Below, one piece after another: positions 48,377 to 60,000 of a DNA stretch of 60,000 nucleotides (positions are counted from its first letter, which is position 1; each line of letters opens with the position of its first letter). Position numbers and translations under genes: made by a program. The DNA is taken from NCBI GenBank assembly GCA_950295325.1, contig OX485806.1, positions 3,102,001 to 3,162,000 of the forward strand, read 5' to 3'. The notes under the pieces were generated by a model. That model was not told the origin of the DNA. It did not search any database and saw only the letters and a program-made list of their open reading frames with translations. The DNA is from Polytrichum commune. Taxonomy: Eukaryota; Streptophyta; Polytrichopsida; Polytrichales; Polytrichaceae.

Positions 48377-50213
48377 TATACATATCATATTGGCAGTTGG
48401 GATCGTTCAAAATTCATGCATGATCCAAATATGCTTAAAATTCTAGTCCCCAAGGTTTTAAGAATTAAAAGAAGAACAATCCAATGTGCTAGTATTATCC
48501 AATTTATATTTTCATCTATTCTCGTTGTATTGTAATAGTCCCTGGCAATGATTTGTACATATTATGAAGGCCTATTTAGTTCATGTTTTGTATTATGTGC
48601 ATATGGTGGAGGCATTTGGGTGCAAGCGTGGTAAAGTGGACTAGAAAAATGCTATGGTATCCTCAAACCATAGTTTTTATGGTCAAACGCCTAAATGTAG
48701 CAATATGTTGTTCAAGTTGATTTGTATTTTTTTTTCATGTTGTCATTTACTCTTACAGTGTCAAGCACTCAAATGTAGAGTACCAAGATGAGGTTTCTGA
48801 ACTTACCATTAAAATTAATGCTAAAAAGAGGGCTATGCTAGTTTTGGATGTAAAATTCATGACCTTAACTATATTGAACTTGATTTTCCTTTTCACATTC
48901 CTTGAATTCATTATAAACTTGAGTTCACCATCAATTATTTTCTATCTATAGAAAATCATCAATTCAATGCATTTTTTTCATATTCAAGAGAATTTTTGAG
49001 AATTTTTGTTGAATATTACACCTTGCTCACCACTTGCACTGTCTTTTAAAACATGTCAATTTTTTTTTCTTTAGATTGTTTTTGGCAACATATATTGCTT
49101 GGCTTTGCAGATCAATATATTTTAAAAAAATTGTTATCATTTTTTTCACAAAATTCAAAGTTAGTATACATAGTTTTCAATCACTTTCACTTCAACATGT
49201 ACAAGCCTATTTCCCTATAAAATTTTCAAGAGTTGTCCACTTTACCACATGAGCCCATTTCCCTATAAAATTCTCGTCTACATAAAGTTTTATTTCATAG
49301 TCATCCAGACACATCAAGTAGATTTCCAGCAAAGAGTCCACCCCTAGGCTCCTTAGGTTTACATCTTGATCACGGGCGTGCCAATAACCAACATTTAAAT
49401 ATATTTAAGTACTAACAAATAATCTAAAAATAACAAAGGATATGCACTTGTGAACACAAAAACATCAAATGACAACATTCAACTTTTTGGTGCATGGTCA
49501 TTCCTCTAAATCCATATTCAGTTTATACCTAGTATGAGGCGGTTTACACCAAGTGAGAGGCCCAAAGACTTTTGTAAGTCGCTTTTTCAAGAAATGAGAT
49601 CATGAAAATTGGACCAAATAATCGGAGCGTGGAGAAAAGGCCGGCTTCCATGGTCCACGGTGTTAACCGACCCTGAGTTTCTGCTGTGACTTCCTGGCAG
49701 CTTCTTCGTGGGTTCATTACATTGCGGAAACATATATCCCAGGGTGGAGGAGTTCCTCCTAGAATAAACTTAGATTTAATTCCAACAGACAAGGTAGACT
49801 CGCCTCATGCATATGAAAGCTGAGCAGAATTAGAAACCACGCAGTTCATGCACGACGGATTCTGCTTCAACGATTTCCGAACCGATCTCGATCCGCTGGA
49901 ATCTGTGCAAGTGTAGATTGCGCCAGGTTGAATCTAGTGGGCGAGTGGAAACTAAACCTAACTCGACCAATAAAAGTCATCCTCCTCCTGCACCAGCACT
50001 CGATCGATCCACAATATTGCTCCATCGATCCCTGCTCGTAATCTGCTGATTCACCTGCAGTCTCGTTGTTTTCTGCATTTAAACTTACCGATCAAACTCG
50101 TTCCTGCCATCAGCGATCGTAGCTACTTGATACTTCTTCACGACATACGTACGCAGACACATTCATTCAGCATCTTCGATCGAGCAGTAGTCTTCGGTGT
50201 GGAGCGATTAGAA

Positions 50214-51404
50214 ATGGAGAGCGTGAAGGTCTGCAGCCGTGGTCCTAATAGGATCCTGATTATGGTCAGCCTGCTGTCAATGGGATGCCTGCTCTTCGTT
50301 CATGAGGGGGCAATATTGATGGTTCACGCTGCCGACCCCGACCCCTTGCAGGATTTCTGCGTGGCGGACTTCTCCAAGAACGCACCCCGTGTGAACGGGT
50401 TCCCTTGCAAGCTGCGATCCAATGTTACGGCAGCGGATTTCGTCTTCAGTGGCCTCCGGCAAGCAGGTGCGTGCAGAACCATTGTCATTTTTTTGTTCAT
50501 TGATGTGAGTCTGTTGAAATTATCATTTTTCTTACGGTTGATTTCAACTTCGTGTAGTGTCTTTGTACGATAATTCAAAGCTCAGGGTGGTTTCATTGAA
50601 TCGATGTCCATTGCATGATTGATTGGCGAATGGGAAGAATAGTGCTTGTGTTTAATCAAGACACAACACGTCAGCGAGATCCGAGGTAGGATTTTAAGGC
50701 CGACGGTTGAACTGTTCAAGCGACGCCGTATGTGATCCATATAATATACATCCCTGTTAGCTGGTACAGAAGGATGATACTAGGAAAAGTGACGCGGTTG
50801 ATGTTCAAGCGGATATTTGATGTTCTAAGCCATCGATGGGAGTTTGAGAGCAGTTGAAAATCGGATATGATAGAAATGATGGGCTCCTCGTAACATTTGG
50901 TAGCTTTATGACATTTTGGCCATGTTGTTTCCATGACCAGCTTACGATCCTGCCATCACTGGCACAAATGCGTCTCCAACATTCGCGACGGTGAACGAAT
51001 TCCCAGGGCTCAACACGCAGGGCGTGTCGCACGTCAGACTCGACTTTGGCATCGGAGGAGTCGTCCCACCCCACACGCACCCGCTCGCAACTGAGACGCT
51101 GTTTGTGGTGAAGGGATCGATCTACACAGGCTTTATCAGTGCCGACAATGTGTTGTATGCTTCCACATTGCACGCAGGCGATCTGACGTTTTTCCCGAGA
51201 GCGACCCAGCATTTCCAGATCAATGTCGGCAATGAAACCGCCGTCACATTTAATACTCTGAACTCGCAGAACCCTGGGTTTTTGGTGACTGCGAACCAGT
51301 TGTTCGAGTTTGGAATTCCAAGTGCGGTCCTGGAGAAGTCGTTCGGCATCAGCGCCAAGGTAGTGAAGAGTATCCAAGGCTCCATTCCTCGCTTCTGGGG
51401 CTAA
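50214..51404 (+). CDS. Germin-like protein 3 (two exons), twin of GLP2
   Basis: Model: join(50214-50466, 50941-51404), 238 residues, 474-bp GT-AG phase-1 intron (GCAG/GTGCGT ... CCAG/CTTACG). Secreted cupin with signal peptide, DFC...PCK cysteines, HTHPLATE box 1 and FPRATQHFQIN box 2; all four metal ligands are present. The encoded protein is identical to GLP2, and I saw only one coding difference, a synonymous GAC/GAT Asp codon near 50338. A TTTAAA-type box lies near 50080. Intact. Its own arm was split by the large insertion 2.8 kb upstream of the start codon, so distal upstream sequence, though not the near promoter, has changed compared with GLP2. Confidence 0.92.
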
Positions 51405-51547
51405 GGGTATGTGGCATTTAAGTCTGCAGATTTGGATAAAGGCAAGATTCAGTGAAGTAGGTATAGAGAATCCTCGTTCTTGAAATTATTATTTATGAGG
51501 GGTATGTCAGAATTGATACTTCGTCGGAGGTACTCTGTGGCATGCTA

Positions 51548-53449
51548 AATGACACTCTAGGTAGATTTGGGATCGCCTCAAAGCGTTAAGGCTTTACTGT
51601 AAACCAAAACATTCACACCTCTCAAGCTCAAACTGTGAAGATAAGTTCAAACTGTGAAGATAAGTTGACTCCGAAGATGAAATCAAGGCACCACCACTTC
51701 ATCGTATATTATTTCCAAAAATACCATGTGCAACAATAGGGGTTGACAATGGCATGGTCATTTCTATTTATTGAATACTAGTAATGATAAACCTCATCTT
51801 TCATCATCATCTGGAAGCCTTCCATCTACATAATGGATCGATGAAGTTGTAGCTACTCATGCTTCAAAACTATTGGGCATAACTACACCCGGGAAGATCA
51901 CAAGAGATAATTCATTCATATCTTTGACAACATAGACAGAATGTGCAACAAATTAGAGTACTTATCTTCAATATTGTAATTCAAATCATTAAAACCTAAC
52001 TCTTTGCACTAAAAGCCAACACTATCCATACATGTACTGCACAACTCCATAAAGAAACTTGTCATATTTTGTATACTTTTGTATGATTCTTGAAAGTGTT
52101 GGTGAAGCTACTGTACTCTCAAGATCTTTGAGATGCTTCTACTTCTCTTATTGGCTGCACAAAACATAAACAATGCATGTTAAATTTACAAAGCAATAGT
52201 GTTGCTTGTAAAAAATTCAAATTTCATCAACTGCAAGAAAATGGAAGATATATTAAACTAGAAAACTACTTCAAGAGAGAGGGAGATAAATGTGAACAAA
52301 AGAAAGGAGCGGACCATCCGAGAATAGTACCTTTTAATAGGGTAATATTAGGTACCTTTTAATAATATTAGAAAACAATGTGCGGGAAAATATAGGGTAA
52401 TTTATATTCACAAAAGGAAAAACTTAGAATTTTCTTAGAAGTAATATAGGTGAGTATGTATGATAAAATTTGTATTATAAATAATATAGGCTTGATACAA
52501 ATAACGCATATTTTTAAAATATTTGTAAAAATATACCGTAGGATTTAAGGATCCTAGGTTTTTCTTGGAATAGGGTGTCCTTTGTGTTCAGAGGCGGTAA
52601 GATTTTGGATGAAAAACTACGTCGATTCAGTTGAAAAAATGGGATGAAAGATTGATGAGGGCGGATGACGGATTAGGGTTTAGGAAAAATTTGGGGAGAA
52701 TGTTGTTGGAGGATTAGGTTTTGAGAGTTTTTTTCACCGTTCTGAGAGGTGGGGTTTGCGGTTCAGTGTTGGCGAGAGTGTTACTTTAAACCCTAAACCC
52801 AAAATCAAATAATTATAATGAACATACCTAGCTTAAAATTAGAGCTTCATCAAATTTTTAAGTAATTATAGGGTCATTTAAAAAACAAGAAATTAGCAAA
52901 TTATATAATAATACGGTACAAAAATTTAAGAATGGATAATTAAATACCCCTTGAATAAATATCCTTGTCACGCACATGTATACATATATACATGTCTAGT
53001 GAACTCCCCGAGACAAAGTCAATCAAACTGTAATTCTCTTCATAGCTAAATTATACAAATACATTTTTTTTCCTACCTCAACTCATTCTTTCTGAAGTTT
53101 AGAGTCGATGAAACACAAGAGATGCTTTTCATTCATGCATGACAAATGATACACATGCGTATCAACCTTCCGCAGATTGTAAAAATCTCAATGGAAATCA
53201 CTAGTTTGCGCCAAAAACTCACAGTTTGCATTTACCTTGAGGTGAAGGCAAAAAATCTGCACCAATAAAAAGATACAATTTATTATTTTGGCAAATTTAA
53301 CTAAGTTGTTTTTCACTAGTGATGAAAGGCTACAAGCTTTGCACTTCCTTGAGGATGTTCACTTTCTTATGACTTGGTACAACAAACAAGACAAATGATC
53401 GAAATACACACACCAAGGTTCTTTAACATTCCGTGTTCATTATAAAAGC
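51548..53449. other. Intergenic, no gene recognised
   Basis: AT-rich sequence with no supported coding region. A short frame at 52177-52362 has no motif. A CCCTAAACCC unit lies near 52790. Confidence 0.5.
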
Positions 53450-54470
53450 TTCAACTTCCCCCTCGGTAAACTCAAATTGCTTTCAAATACCATCGTTGCA
53501 ACTAATAGGATATCCTCCACCGTTTATATTACTACAAAATACGAGGAAATCGACAAAGATAAACTTCTAAAGACAATCAAACCAAGTTAGATGAAGTCAA
53601 ATTTGCTGAAAATCAAGTACTCATACTGAGAATGGCTCCATGTATAATAGATCTAGAACAACAACACTTCCATTATGAATCTCCACATTACAAATGCCTT
53701 CATGCAAACACATGTACATTCCAGTTTGTAGAGCACTTCACACGTCATAATAAATTCCCCCTTCGTTGCCCCGGGGAGTGCACTTAAAGTTAAGATTCGG
53801 AATACACGTGAGTGCGTTTTAATGGCATACCCCCTACAATACTTGGCCTTAAAATAGTTTTTAAATTAAGAATTTTTAAGTTCCAAATCATTACGTATAT
53901 ATCTATCACTTGGTAAAAATTTCAGGACGAATTTTTTTTAAAAAATAAAATAAAATGATAGAAGTTTGAACTAAAATGTGTTGTTTTTTGCTTCAAAAAT
54001 CAATTTAAAAATATTTACAATTGATTATTTTTGGAAATTTATACAACAAGAACTTTAGATTGTGTTTAACAACTTCATTTTTTTTTTTACAATTTAGGGA
54101 TGATTTTTTAGTACATACATAGGGGGGTCAAAAGTACGCACTCACGTGATTCCTAGTCTTAACTTTAAGTGCACTCCCCGAGTTCGTTGCCTCAAATTTC
54201 TTTCAAAGACACTTATTTCAACTGACATGATATCCCTCCACCGCTCACATTACTACACAGTGCAAGGAGATCAACAAAGATGAACTTTTCTTATGACGAT
54301 CAGACCTCAGGCGAAGTCAAATGCACAGCAAATCTATTACTCACACTGAGAATGGCTCCAAATACACTAGATCAAGAATAACATCACTTCTATTACATCT
54401 TTCCAATTTACAATTGACTTCTTGTACAATCCAGTTTCCAAAGCACTTTACACGTCGTGTGTGAAACTTG
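53450..54470. repeat. Diverged tandem duplication split by a MITE
   Basis: 53450-53761 and 54183-54470 are direct repeats of about 300 bp (shared blocks: ACTGAGAATGGCTCCA, TTACACGTCGT/TTCACACGTCAT). The Mutator-like MITE sits exactly at the junction between the two units. Confidence 0.7.
53771..54182. mobile_element. Mutator-like MITE
   Basis: 412 bp with long inverted ends of about 60 bp (CGGGGAGTGCACTTAAAGTT on both sides, then CACGTGAGTGCGT and CCCCCTA). It is flanked by a perfect 9-bp target duplication TTCGTTGCC at 53762-53770 and 54183-54191. Nine-base duplications with long TIRs are typical of Mutator-like elements. The interior is AT-rich and non-coding. Confidence 0.85.
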
Positions 54471-54639
54471 TGTCTCAATTTCTCAATCTGGCGCCAAAGG
54501 AGTAGCCAGACGGATTACAAATTAAAGAAGGAAAATTTGAGAAAGACAAGCTTCTTTCATGTTTCTAAGATCTGCACATCCGAGTGTCTACCTAGAGCAC
54601 TTCATTATATGAATGTATGAAATATACTTGAAATCAACA

Positions 54640-55145
54640 CAAAAAACCTGAAAGATCACAACATGTCACCGGTTGGACTTGGCAACACTAGGATGTCGGT
54701 CAGTTATGCCCAAAAATCTCCCTGGACACTGCTTTTGGTACAAAATAACTATTTTCTTGACACTAAACCTTAAACCCTAAACGTAGAGGACCGACCGCTA
54801 GTTATAGATGAACCAGTTGAAACTGAAAAATAACCAGTTGAAGTTCAAGACTTCAGGAAAATTACCTCAAATTTCAGAAAAATCTATGGAACATTCTCCA
54901 ATCAATAAGAAAATTTGAAAGATCACAATATGTCACCGCTTGGACTTGGAAACAGCAGGACCTCGGGTGATTATACCCAACAATTTTCCGGCAACTAACA
55001 CAATTCTAATACCTGAAATCAATAAATAAAACCTGAAACATTCCTCAAATCAATGGAGAAAACCTGAAAGATCACAACATGTCACTGCTTGGACTCGGAA
55101 ACAGTAGGATCTCGGCAAATTATGCCCAAAAATCGCCCCGCAACT
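54640..55145. repeat. Three tandem-like copies of the TTTCCAAGTCC dispersed repeat
   Basis: Blocks at about 54645-54740, 54910-54990 and 55065-55140 each read GAAAGATCACAA-ATGTCAC followed by a GCTTGGACTTGGAAACA-like core and TTATGCCCAA. They are inverted relative to the block at 18.1 kb. Confidence 0.65.
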
Positions 55146-55179
55146 TCTTTCTCTGCAACCACAACTACAAATTCTGAGT

Positions 55180-55985
55180 TCAAGGGAGTTTCTAGTAATT
55201 ATGCCCAAATTATGACAATATTGGTTGACTTGAAAATGTGAGCGGGCAGAGGCGGGGGCCTCTTTTGAGGAGCCTTTAGAGACGACAGCAGGAGCTTGGT
55301 GGTTTTTGAGTTTTCTTTTGTTTAGAACAATGTATGTAAGGTATTTAATGGCATTGAGTGAGATAAGTTCCATGATAAGGGATTTAATTTTAGAGATAGG
55401 GACATCAAGCTCTGTAAGTTTGTTGATGGAAGAATCATGGATAGTGCTTCTAATGCCAACTGTTATGACCAAAGTGGGGAGAGCCCTCCAACCTAGTTGG
55501 CGGAGAAGCTCACATGGAACGTCTCATGCAAATTTGAAGAAAACGAACAGCTCGCCCCATTTAGTAAAGGGACCACTCATGCTAGCCCGGGTTATGTTGT
55601 GGAGCTTCACAATTACTTTAGAGCATAATCCTTCCCTTTCAAATTAAATCAAAATCGAATGGGACTTGCGTCTATCTATTCTTGAAACATAAACAAAACC
55701 TTCAAGTCAAGTGAGGGGCCCAGGTTGAAAACATGATGGCTTCTCTTTTTGGCAAAGAACTTGTGGGGCTCTCATGGACAATAATGGGCTAACAACATGG
55801 GTCCAACATAGCAAGATGCTAAATAGGAAGGAATCATTCTTGTAAGTAGCAACTCTTAGAATTATTTTTCACAACCTCTAACATGTATGGGCGACATTAA
55901 TTATGCACACTAATTGCATCACGCATGACATACAATACTATTGTGAATATATTGCACTTGATCATTTGGTGTACTTGTTGCACTA
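55180..55985. other. Unassigned region
   Basis: No gene recognised. Overlapping frames exist on both strands (55306-55647 plus, 55050-55472 minus), neither with a known motif. Confidence 0.35.
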
Positions 55986-55988
55986 TTA

Positions 55989-56241
55989 GGGCCGCTTTAC
56001 ACTACGGTGGAGAAGTGCACTGGTCGGTCAAGAATTTTAGCCCAAGACATGGTTATTTGAGGCGAGGGATGGTATGCTGGAGAAGATGAAAAGACAATAA
56101 AATAATGCCTTAAGAAGTCTTGACCGGCCGTAGTGTAACCACCTAGAGGAGAAGTGTATTGGACAACTTCACCAAGAGAAGAAGTATACCGGACTACTTC
56201 ACAAAACGGTCATAGCCGGCCATAATAGAAACCTTACCCCC
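55989..56241. mobile_element. Relative of the Tourist-like MITE, degenerate
   Basis: Starts GGGCCGCTTTACACTACGG after TTA, like the left end of the element at 18688. The right side (GGCCATAATAGAAACCTTACC...) is a weaker inverted match, and an internal GGCCGTAGTGTAA suggests a rearranged or nested copy. The target duplication is not clean. Confidence 0.4.
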
Positions 56242-57128
56242 TAAGTGACCATTGTATTGATATTTTAAAAATTATATTGATAAATAAATAAAATGTATAT
56301 GGAAATGTTTTAGAACTTCTTTCATGACAATAATTTATTTGAAAATGTTCCACCTCTATAAACATCCAAATTAAGGTAAATAAGTAGGTAACATTATCTT
56401 CTTATTGATTTTTAAAGAAACTACATGTTGGTATAGTCCAACCTCGTTAATACGACACTCATTTATACAACACCCTCAATATTATGACACATTTTTACAA
56501 GACCAAATTTTTCAGTTCAAAACTCCCTCTTTTATACGACTACAACACTCAATAATGCAACATATAGAATCTCCGTTTTGGTCATATTAAAGAGGTAGTT
56601 AATGCTAGAATTCCTTTCATCTATATAATGTACATCTAAAATACTTTCATTTTCACTTGGGAACTACTTGGGAACTTCACTTATTGTTGGGACCTTAATG
56701 GTAATTAAGGTTACTAGTGTAGAATGGACATGGTTAGGGTGAGAGTGGCCTCATGCCTAATATGTTGCTTTGTACATGGGTGATATAGTATCACTAGTAT
56801 CTTGATGCTAAACGTCATGCATCATTGTTGTCTAGTTTCTTATTAGAGAACTTTTTATATTTTGGTGTTAATGAAATTATTAGTTTCCAAAAGTTAGATG
56901 GGACTTTAGATAAGATGACAGTTGCTAACTTGGGTAGGCCACACCAAAGATCTTTAGACTCTTATTTTAAGAGTTCTTAAGAATATTTGTAATTATTTGG
57001 AGTTATGAGTTATTATTTCATACCATCTATATTATTTAAACTCGTTGTATATATTTTTAAGCTCATATTACTTATGATTCTGTATTCTCTCAATAATATG
57101 ACAACTTTACATCATTTGTCATATCAAT

Positions 57129-60000
57129 AACACTATATTCGTTAACTTGAGACTTTCTCTAGTCTCAAATTAATATATGGATCAAACAACATTCCGTGTT
57201 CCGAAACTATATTGAGATCAATCTCAAATATATTATATGTTCTAATATCCCAAATCTATTATGTGTGGACATAAGCACATATGGTAGAGCACTCAACACC
57301 AACTTCATCAACAAAAACACTTTGGGTAGAGCACTCCAAACTAGTTTCACCCAAAAAGCATATAAAACAATTTCTATTATTAGCATGGTCAATAAAATAT
57401 AGACCTTGCAACATACAAAGTGCATGCAATAAATGCATTTTTCTTCAATGGAAAGTCCAAAACTTAATAAAAAAATGAACTTCACAATTGTATTGAAATA
57501 TAGTAAATGGATATTCATCCAACCCCAAACAATATAGCATTCGCAAGTTCTACCCAAACTTTGCCCCAAGTTTGAGGAGCACACATATGAGTAATATATA
57601 TTCGTCGAATCACAGTTTACACTATAATCATGCTAACACAATCCTACCAACTTCTCATTCAACGTGGGTTGCTTCTTCTGCGATCCGAGCAAGGTTGTCT
57701 TTTGCAAAAGTTATGTACTTTTGAAGGATGGACATTGATCCACTATGATTTTTCCGTGGTTTCCATGCTATGAATATGGAATCTGTATCTACCCAAGAAG
57801 GACCGTGCTCAGAATCCACCTTCCACCGAAAGTGTTGGTTTGTATCCCAGCTTGTATAATGCCGAATAACATCTTCATTCCGTGCTGTCGGTCGGTAGTA
57901 CTCTACTTGTATTTGTCGAAAATGAGGGCTAGAAGTTACAAAATTTGGTTTGGACAAAGCTCTTGCCACCCACACTGGCTTTGCATATGTCTCATCTCCA
58001 GGGCGCAAAATGAGCATATAACCTTCATGACAATCCACTGCAATGCGGAAAGATGGTGGCGGACGACTACTAGCAGGCCCAACGTAATGGTCGTCCACAT
58101 CAAACTCCTCTCGAACCTCTCCATTTCCCAAAAGACTAGCCTCCGAAGCTTGTACATTGACACGTGTTTGTGGCCAAAACCCATGCCTTAAAGTAAGGGG
58201 TGTATCTTGATGAAGGTTTGCCAAAGCGCCACGAACACGTGTCCAATATTTTATCCAACTTCCGTAACGAAGCCAACACGATCCACCAACATCCGCTACC
58301 CTCAAACTCTCCCAATATTGTATGAAGCCTGATATGCCTTTACCAATGTCCTCCAAATTCTTCATGGGTATTGGTTTGCAAGGCTTAGGCTCTCCGTCAG
58401 GCAACATCGTCCTTCCCTCCCCATCAACACGCCATACAAGGAGACCCTCCGGCGGGCTCCAGTCTTGTGACGTGCACAACAACTTGTTTTGCATGGCGGG
58501 AACACCATCGTCACGCACGTAGAACCGAAATTGTTGTGCCTTCGTATGCCCGATCAATCGGTGAGCTCCGCTTCGAATATACGGTTCTATAAATGCCTTG
58601 AAGTCGGGAACCTCCTCGATCATATGGGGGATGACGGGAATGTTCTCCAAATCCATGTACGACTTCATCAACAATGGGATTGTTGGAAAATCCTCCTCGC
58701 GCAACTTCATGCTCCACCGCCCAAAAGATGCATCAATATCATCGTGCGTGTGGCCTACCAATAGAAAGGACACAAAAACCTCCTTGAAAATGCCCTTCGC
58801 CACCAACAACGACCAATATGCAAAAACATATCTACTTTTATTGTCCTTCGCACAATTGTCCAATTGGACACGCAGAGTTGGGGGCAAATTCTTCGCAATC
58901 ACATCTTCACTTGGTGGCTCCAGCAAGGAGTGCACGCATACATCTCTTCCATCCAAGACCGCTTCATATAGAGGTGTTGATCCCGAGTTTTCAAATAACA
59001 ATCTTGATGAATAGGACGGCGGTTTCTCCAAATCACGTAAAAGCTTTGTAAATGACCCTATCGTGTGGTTTGAATCCGCCGGATACAAATCAAGAGCATA
59101 ATGAGCATACTTGACATCGCCATGTCCATGTGCAATCATTCCTGCAAAGCCAACCCAATGGTTTAATATTCAACTATAACACCAAAAAAATTCACATGGT
59201 GTACATCTATGGCCCCAAGTACAAACCTAAAAGCACAAATTTGTGTTTAGGTAATACAATGCAATTGTTATCAAAATCACTTGTAACCGAAACATGAAGC
59301 TTAAAAAGGCCGTCCGTGGCTTTTATTCGATTTGCAAAACATGGTGAGGCTGTTTTGGCATGGTCCATTTTATCATGGATGATTGTAAGGACCTCCAAAG
59401 GCCTGGAGATAGACAAAGCTCTATTTGTGTAGTAATCATTACGGTGTGCCTCTTGCATGTTCACATGCTTGAAATAGTTCATTTGATGTGCGGCATAGGA
59501 CTCTGTCCCCATCGTGTGTGCATCTCGAAGGCGTTTCAACTTCTCGCATTTGGAACAACGGGCAAATTTGTCGCCTCGTCTTTTTGTGATGTATTCGCTA
59601 AAGTGAGATTTTTTTATAGCACTCAGTTTCGACAACGAAATTGGGTCCAACCCGGCCTTCTCGCCAACTGCGTTTACGTCCAACAATATGTCTTTCCATT
59701 TCGTCCCTGTAGGAAGAACCTTCTCCACAACCTTTTTACCGGTTGCGAGTGTGCGTGTTTTGTGCGGAATTGCATCGGCAAGGGGGACAATGATGGTTGC
59801 CAGAGTGGCTGTTGCTTGTCTACACGGGTAGGTCACTTAGTGTATTTTAAAAACGATGTGCGGCATAATATAAAGAGGATTAAAATCATTTGAAATAAAA
59901 ATTATAAAAGAATTCCAAATAATGAAGGGGCCATTAAATGTAGACAATCCCATCATAAGTAAGTTAGATGGACATAAAATGTGGGCCATTATTTTTTTGT
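57129..60000. mobile_element. Second copy of the large element, truncated by the window edge
   Basis: From 57129 the sequence repeats the left end of the first copy (TIR and the whole 3' side of the transposase gene) in the same orientation with few differences. The flank before it (ATATCAAT) differs, so it is an independent insertion. Similarity to copy 1 ends abruptly at 59819. Confidence 0.9.
57655..59819 (-). CDS. Transposase candidate of copy 2, 5' end not in window or replaced
   Basis: Complement of join(57655-59141, 59281-59819): the same 494-codon last exon and the same intron position (139 bp here) as copy 1, open throughout. HDKMD, QLDNCAKDNKSRYVFAY and GHTHDDIDASFG are all kept; the differences I saw are mostly conservative (for example ENVPII to ENIPVI). 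At 59819-59821 similarity stops at a TAG/ACAAGC that could be a splice acceptor, so copy 2 may have an intron where copy 1 has none, or it may be truncated. Conserved coding sequence in two copies suggests recent selection or recent spread. Confidence 0.75.

Larger units (their letters stand above)
47424..51547. repeat. Inverted duplication arm B, part 2
   Basis: Reverse complement of 13845-17690; similarity stops near 51547 after GGCATGCT. Contains a copy of the CACTA-like MITE and GLP3. About 200 bp longer than its partner because of small insertions in the AT-rich part (48400-49400). Confidence 0.9.

Noticed and set aside
56430-57128. A pogo/Tigger-like element (AACCTCGTTAATACGACACTC and ATATGACA motifs)
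   Set aside because: The wording of the left part is suggestive, but I found no matching inverted end, no TA duplication and no transposase.
1-60000. tRNA, rRNA or other structured RNA genes
   Set aside because: None recognised by reading; a tRNAscan or Rfam search could not be run here.

Overview
The window looks like nuclear DNA of a land plant. Evidence: germin-like protein genes with a signal peptide and one GT-AG intron, plant telomere-type TTTAGGG units, AT-rich intergenic DNA, and plant transposon relics (Ty1-copia, PIF/Harbinger, hAT, Mutator- and CACTA-like MITEs). I cannot name the species; a non-flowering plant (bryophyte, lycophyte or fern) is a guess. The window is mostly mobile DNA. 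The only ordinary host genes I recognise are three germin-like genes (GLP1 4583-5453 minus; GLP2 13983-15175 minus; GLP3 50214-51404 plus).

Layout. 1-7.3 kb: AT-rich DNA, a small hAT element with an internal minisatellite, a copia fragment and GLP1. 7.4-12.3 kb: two decayed Ty1-copia relics and a 68-bp perfect palindrome. 13.8-18.5 kb: arm A of an inverted duplication carrying GLP2. 18.7-28.9 kb: a Tourist-like MITE, a dead Harbinger transposase, a copia gag relic, a decayed relic of the large element's passenger gene, and dispersed repeats. 29.0-51.5 kb: arm B of the inverted duplication, carrying GLP3 and interrupted by a 17.7-kb insertion. 51.5-57.1 kb: small repeats, including a Mutator-like MITE with a perfect 9-bp target duplication. 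57.1-60 kb: the start of a second copy of the large element, cut by the window edge.

The most interesting object is the insertion at 29752-47423. It has 28-bp perfect terminal inverted repeats (starting AACACTATATTCG) and a 4-bp target duplication (TGTT). Arm A (around 17690) preserves the uninterrupted empty site. On the minus strand the element has an intact two-exon transposase candidate (976 aa, DUF7869-like, by recall). Divergently, on the plus strand, it has a long multi-exon passenger gene. Its exons carry a DGQH (ParB-like?) motif, a region resembling motifs I and II of a DNA methyltransferase, an acidic tail, and an FCP1/NIF-type HAD phosphatase domain. The passenger gene has three in-frame stops and one G-run frameshift.

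Both genes appear to have a leader intron filled with short palindromes (GTTTGGGTCG, two variable bases, CGACCCAAAC). The same palindromes fill two coding introns and occur twice, in frame, within a coding exon. The transposase would move the element; what the passenger gene and palindromes do is unknown. Family calls are from motif reading only, with no database search.
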